A program made the position numbers and the translations under genes. This document shows, in pieces, positions 54,201 to 64,000 of a DNA stretch of 64,000 nucleotides (position 1 is the stretch's first letter; every line of letters begins with the position of its first letter). Source of the DNA: Lanius collurio (lineage: Eukaryota > Chordata > Aves > Passeriformes > Laniidae); NCBI GenBank assembly GCA_020086605.1, contig JACBWW010000041.1:1377762-1441761 (forward strand). The letters are read 5' to 3'. Below the pieces are notes generated by a model. It did not search any database. It saw only the letters and a program-made list of their open reading frames with translations, and was not told the DNA's origin.

Positions 54201-56300
54201 CTTCCACCAAAGAATTGCAAATGCTTCTGCAATGAGAAAAAGCCCCAAATGGACCAAAAAAAGGCCAAACAAATCACAACTCCTCCCCAGGGGTTATAAA
54301 AATAATGTGAAAACAGGCAAGATCACCTACATAAATTCAGATTTATTCCTAATTTTTGCCTGGGCTTCAACAGTTTTATACTTGAAGTCCACACTCTTCA
54401 AGTCCACTGGGCAATTCTATTCCCCAGTGCCCCAGTGATGAATGGATCATAAATGTGTTTCAGGAGCTCTAGAATGATTTACCAGGCATCTGTAAACACA
54501 CAGGGTAAGACCCTACTGCAGCAGAGGAAATGAGAAATTTGGGACCAGCTTTCCCTGAGGAAGCTGTAGCACACCTTGCTGAGGAGCTATGAAAGATTTA
54601 AAGTTAAAAAAAAAACCCCAAACCCAAACAATGTGTAAGTTTCATTCACTGACATTCCTAACTAACATAGGACAATAATTACACGTTACACTCTGAGAAT
54701 TGCAATGGCAGAACAATCATCTACTTAGAAAATAAAATTAATGACACCATATTTTAATGACTTAATAAGCGAGAAGTTCTCATCAGGCTGGGAAATGTCA
54801 TGAGAAATTTGCAGGGAGTGCAATTTGCTGGCTAACAGGAAGTTTTCCTGGCAAACATGAAGTTTGGGAGCTGCTTTGCATCAGCTGCTCACAGAGCCAC
54901 CACTGAGCTTTGTTTTATGTCTCCATATCTGTTCGGGGACAGGAGGGATTGGTAGAGCTGAAGAGTTGAAAAATTTGGGATTTGGAAGAAATATTGGGGA
55001 TACAATCCTTACAGACTCCGGGTTTTTTGTGCAGGATTATTACTGGAGCGATTTCCCAATCTACTTGTAAAGCAGCCTGGTGTTTAAACTGATGATGATG
55101 AAGGAAGCAGCTGTGAGGAGAAAGGCAGGCAAACAAGAAGGCATGGTCTCAGAGTAAAAAGATGGTAGACAAAAATAAAAGAAAACATTCAAATAACGTG
55201 TGTCTGTGAAGCAGGGTGTTTGTTATTGCTGGACAGGTTGCAATTAAGCTGTGGAAAGGTATGTAAATAATGCTCCATGCAAATATTCCCATGGACACGG
55301 GCCTGTGATCTGTTAATGATTCCAACCCAACACCAGGATTTTGTCATCACTGTCTGTGGCATGTTCCTTGCTTTAATCTGTCCTTTGGTCTGGGAACTGC
55401 CAGATTTCCATAACTGGGTCACCCAGTTCTTTCCCGACTTTGTTTTCTGCTGTGAAACAAAAAATTAGCATTTTCAGTGACTTACATTCAGGGCTTCTGC
55501 GAGGACCTTGAGTGGCCACTCTGGAAATCAGGCATCCTGCAAAAGGTGGGAAACAAGGCGGGAAAATATTCATATTTGTGGAGAAGATGAATTTTCAGTG
55601 AGCAATCACACAGTTTGGATGAAAATTGTTGGTTGGTCAAGAAGATAAATGTTATTTTGATGCACAGGAGTGATGTTAAACTCTCTCTGCACTTTGCATA
55701 GCGAAAAACACCACTCCAGTGCCTAAGAATAAATTGTAATAAAATCTTATTATAATTACAACCATAATTATAATCTTAATTTAAAAATCTTTTTATCTCT
55801 GAGAGGCATGAGTCACTGCGAGTGACTGATTGATTAAAATTGAGGTGGTGATGGAAGGTGCCATTAGCAGAAGTTGCTCTTTAGCCACTAGAGAGCGTTC
55901 AAGAACTGCTTTAAAGCCCCATTTTCAGCTCGTCCCTTGAGCTCCAGGATTTATCCGAGGGACGCGGGACAGTCACGGAAGGAGGAAGGAGGAAGAGGGA
56001 GACATCTCAGTTCTGGCTCCTGCTGGTGAGGAAGAGTGTGGTGAAGGAAAGGAGGCAATCCTCGATTTTTGGGCGTTTTTCCATGATTATTCCCACCGGG
56101 TGTATCCATCCCTAGTGGCCAACAACACATCAGAGATGGCTGTTTGGAAAAAGTAATCTTGGAAATTAGAGAAGGTGAAGCTTTTGGTTTAGTTTTATTA
56201 GGAGAAGGTCTGGATTGCCTGCTCTAAGGATGAGTAAGCAATGCTATTTTATTAAGTAGGTGCTGATAAAACCTTTTAATTATTTGTAAAATTCATCATC
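48251..56300. other. Gene-free stretch upstream of CAPRIN1
   Basis: AT-rich DNA with only short, unsupported open frames and no recognised exon or RNA gene. Minor features are a T25 run at 50906-50930 and a duplicated agagtttgtact near 49544-49570. By vertebrate gene order this is likely the spacer toward LMO2. Confidence 0.6.
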
Positions 56301-56309
56301 CTGTTGGCT

Positions 56310-56455
56310 AAAACTGGAGCAGGGTGCCCAGAGAAGCTGTGGCTGGGAGTGTCCAAGGTTGCTCCAGGGGCTTGGAGCAACTTGGGATCGGGGCAGGGGG
56401 CTGGAACAAGATGGTTTTTAAGATCCCTTCAACCAACACCATTCCATAATCCTAA
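56310..56455 (+). repeat. CR1 LINE 3'-end fragment
   Basis: Plus-strand text gcccagagaagctgtggctg, then tggaacaagatggtttttaa and attccataatcc, follows the CR1 3' end in sense orientation. The end is followed about 30 bases on by an A run. Confidence 0.8.
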
Positions 56456-59149
56456 AATTAGTGCTGGGACCTCCACAGAGAATTAAAAAAAAAAAAAAAA
56501 ATCCATGGAGCCCTTCAGTGCCATGACTGCTGCCAGGTGCTGCACTTTGTCCTTCCTCTTCAGGGTGCACATTCCAACATGGTTTGTACCCTGGCAATCC
56601 ATGGAGTCAGGGTGAGAAGTGAACACAGCAGGCATTGTTACAAGTGAAAAAAAGACAAGATTTCTGCTGGACTCTTGTTAATAGTGATGTTGAGGAATCC
56701 AAAGCCAATTTTCCCTTCAGGAATTCTCTCTCCTGCACTGCTCTCCTGTCTTTTCCCCACTAGAAGGCAGAAGCGAGGTTTCATGAGAACGTTTACCAAA
56801 AAAAAAGATACATTGCCCAGCAGGAAGATTTACAGCAAACTGACTGCTGCTGGTTTTCTATGGTTTCATCACCTTCTCTCTGCCGGGCACTTCCCAATTT
56901 CCAGGGTGCCAGGGCCTCCCCAATCCCCACCCGACCCCAGGGCTGTGTGCAGCACCCGTGGTTCCCATCGGTGGCTCTGTGGTGGGCTCTGCCTCCTCCA
57001 GCCTCGCAGGGCACGCATGGAAGGATGTATTATCCAGCTGAAACTTCAGGGGGAATTTTAAAAAGGAGGATTGTAATTAATTGAGTTGGAGTTTGGCCAA
57101 GGCAGAGACTTTAATATGTCTTCTTTCCTGGCTCTTTTTTTTTCCTTCTTCTGCAGGCACAGGAGTTGTATAACACCCTTGTCTAGAGCTTTGACAAATT
57201 CCTGGCAGTCCTATTCCCACCAGGAAGGCCCAGCCATGGTGCTGGGGATCCATTCAGCCCTGTGTGAGTCCAGGAATGTATTTAAGAGACTCTCATCTGG
57301 GTCTCTTAAAGATAAAATTGATGTGTACAGCATGTATTTAGTAGAGCCTACAGAGTGTTAGTGCTCCCTTTCAGCATATTGATGCTTTCATGTTTTAAGC
57401 TCTTGGCTAAGCAAATCTTTGTACTTTTTTCCTCCTTTTCCTTAGCACCAATTAAACTCCCCGGGCATATTTATACAAAAATCCCTGCTCTTTCCAAAGC
57501 AGAAACACTTTCTCTTTCTTCCCAACAGATTTTAAACCTCAGGATGACTGTGGCAATTCTGCCAGCTAGCAAAGAGAACCAGCATTCCCTCGCTCATCTG
57601 GCGATCCTGCAATGCCATTTGCATAATGTGAAGTTTAGATCCTCCACTGTCACATGCTCCCACTCATTTACCACCCTAATGTCCATTGCCAGTGCATGAT
57701 GGAAGCACTGGAACATTCCTAGCTCTTTGTTTCATACCAGGCTGGGATTGAACCAGTTGCTTAATTTTCCCCAATTCCTGCAGCACTGCAGGAGTTCCCA
57801 ACATTTGTCCTACCAATGTGCTTGTCTGAATTGCTGTGTCGTTTTTGCTGCCTTCTCTAATGGCTCCCTCCAAATAAAATGCCTTTATAGCACCAAGGAA
57901 AATAATGAGCACTTTAAAACCCCATTCTTCCTTATTTCCCCCCCCTTCCCCATAAACTGCAAAAATCTGCATATCTGATTGATGCAACTTCATCCTGATC
58001 TGAAGCCATGCTGCTTTTCTCTCACCACTCTCTATAAAACCAACTCTCATCTGCTGGCTACGATTTTTTCAGAGTTTTTTTTTCTCTCTACTGACAATAA
58101 ACTTTCACCTTCATAATTATTTTGATCAGCAGAGTCACCTTTTGCCAGGATTGAGGCAAGGATTGCCTTCAGCCAGGCACCTGCGAGTCTCTCACTCCCA
58201 CAACTGTTTGTAGTGGTGTTATTTTTGTACGTGTTCCTCAGCCTTTCCCACTTTTAACTGATTCAGTGCTCTGGTGTTCCTGTGATCCCAGCTAAATATG
58301 GATTCAGCATTGCCTCACAACCTGACAAGTCCGTTCTTGCAAGGTGTTGTGGAATCTTTCATACCCAAAGATGTGCTGGGTCTGATCCTTTGTGTTTCAT
58401 ACACAACCACAGGGTCACAGAATCACGGAATCACAGAAGGGTTTGGGTTGGAAGGGACTGTAAAAGTCATCTCATTCCACCCCCTACCATGGGCAGGGAC
58501 ACATTCCACTAGCCCAGGTTGCTCAAAGTCCCATCCAGCCTGGCCTTGGACACTTCCAGGGATCCACGGCTTCTCTGGGCACCCTGTGCCAGAGTCTCAC
58601 CCCCCTCACAGGGAATGATTTATGCCCAATATCCCATCTAAACCCACCCATTGGCACTGCCACATGCCTTTTATGGGCAAAAAAACCCCATTAACACTAA
58701 CTTTTAATTGATAGATATATTAGATATTTAAAACCTGAGTTTAAAAGTCCTTCTGTTTATTGTTACTATAAGCAGGGTTGATGACAAAAGCAGATACACT
58801 CCATTACTCCTGTGACAGCAAACCATGTGGCTTCTTTGTGTTCCAGCTACACTTTGGACTTTAATTAAATAGAGCATCCCATTCCTTCGCTTTCCTCTCC
58901 ACAGTGCCCCTTCAAATCCCTTCATTTTTATTTTCCCCTTGTTTCCCCCCCACCCATATTTTCCTTCTCAGAGCTCTCCCTCCTGCAGACCCCTAATTTA
59001 TTATATCTGGGTGTGCCTTGGGTGAGCCCTGAGCCCCTGCAGCTCCCACAGCACTGAGGCGGATGTGATCAGCACTTGCTGAGCAAGGATTTGGGTTTCC
59101 CAGAGCTCAGGACATTTTGTACACTTCCCTTTTCTCCCGTCACTGTGAA
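56456..59149. other. Gene-free stretch between CR1 fragments
   Basis: Mostly AT-rich non-coding DNA outside the CR1 copy at 58.4 kb. An octamer motif atttgcat lies at 57617-57624. No exon was supported. Confidence 0.5.
58411..58660 (-). repeat. CR1 LINE 3'-end fragment
   Basis: Starts with the octamer-like tail ggtcacagaatcacggaatc, then gggtttgggttggaagggac, tccagcctggccttggacac and acggcttctctgggcaccct. This is the complement of a CR1 3' end, about 250 bases, one of the best preserved in the window. Confidence 0.9.
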
Positions 59150-59159
59150 ATATATGTGA

Positions 59160-59760
59160 CACATAATGTGATGGGAGGGCGTTCGGCGGGGGCCCTTTCC
59201 CAGAAAAACAGAGATACCCTCAGAGGTGGCTTCAGGATGGTTTTAGAGAAAAAAAAAAAAAAAAAAAAGAGGGGGCAGGAAATAAAAAAAGCAGCCCCGA
59301 AGTTTTTGTTTTCAGTCCTTTTCAGGGGCCATTCCCCGGTTGGTGCCGTTGCTATCGCTCGGAGGGGTGTTTTACACGCCCCTGCCAAAGGGGTGTTCGT
59401 GCCTCTGGGCAGCCCGATAAGGGCGGCTCGGGGGTGGGGGGCTCGCCCCTGACCACACAGCCTTTCCTTTCCCTTGCCTCCTGCTCCGAGGGGTGGGAGG
59501 AGGGATGGCCGTGCCCTCATTATCGCCTCGCTGCAGAGGAGCAGCCGCAGCATCTGCCCGGCCTCTGTTTATCCCTTTCCAGCCCCGTTGTTAAGTGCCT
59601 TTATCAGCTCCTTCAGGGACACCGGGACTCGGTGTGGGCAGCTCGGCCCTGCAGCCCTGAGCAGGCAGAAAGGGATGGCCTCAGGTGGGGGGTCTGGGCC
59701 CTCAGAATCGCTCGTTCCTGGGGCTTTCTCTCAGTGCACTTCCAGGAGACCAGGTTGCCT
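59160..59760. promoter_or_regulatory. GC-rich block with GATA, RUNX and E-box motifs, possible enhancer
   Basis: An isolated GC-rich segment in AT-rich surroundings. GATA cores: gataag at 59416-59421, ttatcg at 59520-59525, ttatcc at 59569-59574 and tttatca at 59600-59606. A RUNX-type accaca is at 59452-59457 and a catctg E-box at 59551-59556. This mix is typical of blood-cell enhancers, and the LMO2 neighbourhood makes that reading plausible, but no function is shown by sequence alone. A purine-rich A-run lies at about 59251-59268. Confidence 0.35.
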
Positions 59761-61509
59761 TCCAGCAGTTTCCTTCAGCAGTCAGGGATGTGCCAGAAAT
59801 ACCTTTTCATCCTCCCACCATCCCTCTTCAAAAGCTTTTTAGCCTCTGAGGAAGGACCTCAAGGGAATACCCTACACAGAGCTGATTTCCTCCCAGCTTC
59901 CCACAGCTGGCATCCAGTGGGAACAGCACCCGGCCATCCTCTGGGAGCCCCCACCCTGCCAGGTACCCACGGCCCTCGAGGGGGCCAGGCTGGATGGCTG
60001 GTGGGCAAGCAGCCATCCCATATTCCCAGTGACATGGCCCAGTCCCTCTGTGCTAATCCACAACATATATTTCACCTTTCTGAAATATCCCACCACGGAA
60101 ATTCTCTTAAATACCACTTTTGAGTAGAGAAATTGGTGTTCTGCTTATGGGTGTGCTGCTGACCTGGAACCACTCAGGCCCATAAACATCCAAGAGATTT
60201 TACACAGTCCTATTGAGTTCCACCCAATATGTTTTTGAGAGTTTTTTTAGGACTAGGTTTTCGTCTGCAGATGTTTTAGGCCAGCAGCTGTTTTTTTGGG
60301 GTTTTTTTGTGGCATGGCTGCTGTGATAGGCGAACACCTGAGAGCTGAAGCCTCTGCAGACTGCTGTGATGGTGTATTGTAAAATCACGGATAATTACAG
60401 ATGTATGAAAAAACTCAGGGAACAAAGGAGGAGTTGGAACATGGTCCAGGTGACAAATCTCGCCCGAGTCCCTTCCCTGCTGTGTCCCAGGCCGTGGGGA
60501 GGGGATCTGTTTTACTGGATGTGTGTACACCTTATCAGCCTGCACTGGAAAACCTTTTATTTTATTCTCAGTTTCATCTCCCAGTAATCTTTCAAGTATT
60601 TCTACAATTGAGCAGATGTTTAATACCCAGGGACAAGCCTAGAATTGAAGGAAAGATATTTTCCAAGTAATTTAGGAGAACCTGACAAGAATCCCTTAGT
60701 GCTGGCTGCTAACTGTGTTTTCTTCCTCTTTTGATAGATCTGGTTGTGTCAAGGAAAGTCTCCATGGACTTGGTCTAACAAAGGCATGATGGATCTGACC
60801 CTTTGTAATCTTTGCCAATAAAGCTGGGAAACCTTATTTTTTTTCCTCTATTGCTATTCTGCCAAACCTCATTTTGCTCCCAGGAAAGACTGTCTCTGGA
60901 TCGTGCTCAGTGCAATAGTTACCCACCTGGGCTTGTATCTTTTACCCAAGCATGCCAACTATTTTTTTTTTCCCCCTTTGTATTGCCAAGGTTTTTTTGA
61001 TTTATCGTGCCTCAGCTCTTTCTGAGGTAACGTTATTATCTGGAAAGAAGATTTTCCTGATCAGTTGCCATAATAAACAAAGCAAATCTGCCTTGGGTGA
61101 TTGCAGACATTGAGCACGCTTGGATCCCTGTTGCTCAGGATTTATTGTGGACCATAATATATCTATGGGATGCATAGATAGGAAATTCAGAGGGGAAAAA
61201 GGGCTCCTATCCCAATTAGGCTGGTGAAACTAAGTCGGGGAGGATGGTGAGAGACGCAGATGTAAGGATATTACTTCTGATACTCTAATGAAGAAGGAGA
61301 ATCTGTTCAAACTGCTCTCCCAAAATTTCACTGTTCACTTAAAATGTACTTCCTGCTTGTTAAGAACAACCTGCCAGGCTTGCTGGTACTGCTGTTGTTA
61401 ATTACTGACTCAGAAAGCTATGTGAAGGAGGTTGAGGATTTTGATTCTTCAGATAATATAGAAATTCAGCCTAGAAATGAGTGATGCACCACACAAGTTT
61501 ATGGTTAAC

Positions 61510-61745
61510 GGAGGCATAGACTGCTTTGGCTTGGAAGGGACCTTAAAACCCACCCCTGCCATGGGAAGAGACATCTTCCACTAGCCCAGGTTGCTCCAAG
61601 CCCATTCAGCCTGGCCTTGGACACTTCCAGGGCTGGAGCAGTCACAGCTTCTCTGGGCAATCTGTGCCAGGGCCTCAGCACCCTCACAGGGAACAATTCC
61701 TTCCTAACTACTGACCAAAATCTCTCCTCTTTTAGTTTGATTTGT
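61510..61745 (-). repeat. CR1 LINE 3'-end fragment
   Basis: Contains ggcttggaagggacctt, actagcccaggttgctccaa, cagcctggccttggacactt and acagcttctctgggcaatct, the complement of CR1. The terminal tail repeats are degraded. Confidence 0.9.
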
Positions 61746-63084
61746 CTCTGATTTTTTATCTCCAGCACAGCAAGGGAGCCCAAAATGACTCAAGGATTTA
61801 AAATTAAGAGTCTTAGTGCAGTACAAAATATTCTAATGTCTTTTGGTTGAACTGCTCATTTTATAAAGAATATTTCCTAATTGATGTTTTTCCCATCAAA
61901 TCACTTGCTCCATTCTTCCCAGTGTCCTTCCTTGTGACCCAGCTGGGAGTGCAGTGTGATGGATGCTGTGCAAAGCCAGGTCTGGGATGGATCCTACACA
62001 AACAGTTCCCAAGGGCGAGGCAGGCAGAAGGTGCATGGAAGGAAGCAGCATCATTTGTGCAAGTGGAAAACTTCCAGAGGCAGGCAAGGCAATCTTCCCA
62101 AGAACACCCTGGGAACCTCTGGCACAGCCAAGAGCTGAATTAACATCTCCTGAGCCCTTCAAAGATGATCCTTTCTCCCCAAATCAATTCTATTTTCTGA
62201 CACAGAGCCAGTGGAAAGAACCCTTTGATTTCAGTGATTTAGGCTCAGTCCCAAATGCTCCCAAAAACCCATTGCTGCTTTCCCAAGCCAATGCAGAGAA
62301 GAATTTTAACCTCTGTTTCTGTCAAGTTCTGACCAGAAGTCAGGTAAAGGGTGGTGGCTCAGCAGGAGCTCTGACCCTCGCTGGCAGTTCTATGAAAATT
62401 ATTTATTTTTGTAATTTCTTATGATTCATCATCTCTCACACGGGGTATGTCGGTACCATCTCTCTCTCTCTTTTTGCTCTGCAGTTTGAATTCAGACATG
62501 GGGCAGGGGTTTCTGTGCTCAGCACACATCTTGTGTACAGAATACTTCAGGGAAAGTCTTTTCCTGATGAATTCTTGCAATGAGAAAACCCAGTGTTCAA
62601 TTTTTATCATTACCACTAAGCAGAAACCAGTGGAGGCAGATGCTAAAAGTTTGTATCCCACATTTCCAAGAAAAGCAAAGGGCCATGTTCTCTTCCTCTT
62701 TTCCAGCCTTGTTTTAATCCTTGTGCATTTGCAAAGGCTTCAAAGCAAAGCATGTGGAAGTGCCCATGCTCAGTCTGGTTATCAGCTAATTCATTCTCAG
62801 GAGAAAAGCCCACAGTGGTGAAGTCATCCTGGGTAACTGGGCACCCTGAATGATTCTTTTTTTGTCAAATCACTCGCTGAGTGATATAGTCAATTTTTTT
62901 TTTGTGATGTCAGAAAAAACAAAAAGGCAGTTTCAGGTTTCACTCAGTGGGTTTCCCACATGTCAGCGGAGAAATGAAAATTTCTGCATCCAAGTTAACT
63001 CATGTAAGGATGCTTTTCATTCATATTTTCCAGAAAGGGACTTTGAACAAGGGTATGGAGTGATGGGAGAAGAGGGAATGGTTC

Positions 63085-63315
63085 TAAAATGAGAGGGTGA
63101 TTTTAGATTGGATATTGGGGAGAAATCCTTCCCTGTGAGGGTAGGGAGGCCCTGGCACAATTTCCCAGAGAAGCTGTGGCTGCCACATCCCTGGCAGTGT
63201 CCAAGGCCAGGCTGGATGGGACTTGGAGCAGCCTGGGCTGGTGGGAGGTGTCCCTGCCCTGGAACTGGATGATCTTTCAGGTCCCTTCCCAGCCAAACCC
63301 TTCTGGGATTGAGTG
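63085..63315 (+). repeat. CR1 LINE 3'-end fragment
   Basis: Contains ttagattggatattggggag, cagagaagctgtggctgcca, caaggccaggctggatggga and tggatgatctttcaggtccc, the CR1 sense strand, about 230 bases. Confidence 0.9.
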
Positions 63316-64000
63316 GGAGTTGGCCTCGAGGCCCTGCGAGCTCAGGCCTGGCGGTGACTGATGGCCAGAGCTGGCCAGAGCAGAGCAGGTCACAAGTGGC
63401 CTTTCCTTGTCACGCCATGAGCTGCTCTCCTGTCAAATCCAGGGAGAACAAAAGGGGCCATTTGTTGCTGAGCTGCTGCCCAGCTGGGGCTGTGTCTAAT
63501 CAGAGTTAATTACGGCGTCTCTGCGATGCTCCTGCCCCCGGGCTCCCAAGGACCCACCGCTTCACCCCGTCGCCTCCGCTGCCAATTTTGGGAGCTGCCT
63601 ATTATCGAGCACCGAAAGGTAGAGATTGCACAGGATCCCTGGCAAGCAGCACAAAGTATCCCAGCTTAATACTGAAGCAATGACTAATCAGGGCATCCCA
63701 GGAGGAAGCTTTACAGTAGCTCTTGCAAGGGTAATGAGGACAATTTCCATAGCTGTGACACTTTCAGCCAAGTGAAATGCCACAAATCTTGTTTGTTCTT
63801 ATTTATTCTCTCCTGGAGCAGCAGGTAACAGGGAGCCAAAAGAAAAGGACTTTTCCTGGGGGAAGGATTGCACCAAGTGTTTTGCAGGAGGAACAGCCAG
63901 GGTTGTTGTTTTATCATGGCAGCACTAACAGCTAAATTCTATTAATTGCTGAATGCTGTTTTGTTTGGCAAATACAGGAAGCAGTTTACATGGCTACGCA

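Larger units (their letters stand above)
59761..64000. other. Gene-free right end of the window
   Basis: Non-coding DNA with two CR1 fragments and a short (TC)n run near 62456-62471. No exon of LMO2 or any other gene was recognised up to the edge. Confidence 0.5.

Noticed and set aside
55095..55135. tgatgatga near 55100 as a box C of a C/D snoRNA
   Set aside because: No paired terminal stem or correctly placed CTGA box, and it is not in an intron.
57600..57720. Octamer atttgcat as evidence for a conserved enhancer
   Set aside because: A single 8-base match in AT-rich DNA is expected by chance and no cluster supports it.
58282..58618. Open frames around 58.3-58.6 kb
   Set aside because: They translate the antisense of a CR1 tail; the same peptide pieces recur at other CR1 copies in the window.

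Overview
The window looks like avian nuclear DNA. It carries multi-exon vertebrate genes with GT-AG introns, CpG-island promoters, and many short 5'-truncated CR1-type LINE fragments with the tail typical of bird genomes. I place it as a bird, possibly a passerine; the species cannot be named from the sequence. All identifications rest on recognising protein families by eye.

Two complete coding regions lie in tandem on the minus strand. NAT10 (105-16409, 28 coding exons, 1019 codons plus stop) encodes the nucleolar RNA cytidine acetyltransferase. CAPRIN1 (22799-47512, 17 intact coding exons plus one damaged exon) encodes the RNA-granule protein caprin-1. I worked out every exon boundary from the reading frame and the splice dinucleotides, and the phases join without a break. 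The next gene beyond CAPRIN1 in vertebrates is LMO2, so 48.3-64 kb is probably the spacer between CAPRIN1 and LMO2; no LMO2 exon was seen.

Layout: 1-16.4 kb NAT10 exons and introns, with a 670-bp solo retroviral LTR in intron 23 and CR1 scraps; 16.4-16.7 kb NAT10 promoter, with a 12-bp GC minisatellite and two CACGTG E-boxes; 16.7-17.4 kb short spacer; 17.4-22.8 kb probable CAPRIN1 3' UTR; 22.8-47.5 kb CAPRIN1; 46.6-48.25 kb CAPRIN1 CpG island and promoter; 48.25-64 kb non-coding DNA with four CR1 fragments and one GC-rich block holding several GATA cores plus RUNX and E-box motifs.

Both genes act in RNA metabolism: NAT10 makes N4-acetylcytidine in rRNA, tRNA and mRNA, and caprin-1 binds mRNA and G3BP to control translation and stress-granule assembly. 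The most unusual observation is CAPRIN1 exon 12 (27051-27159). Its expected AG acceptor reads GG, its donor is GC, and it has a net 2-base loss that creates a premature stop in the native frame. Skipping it keeps the frame. So does an AG 8 bases upstream, which would give a 117-base open exon whose first 26 codons are read in a different frame.
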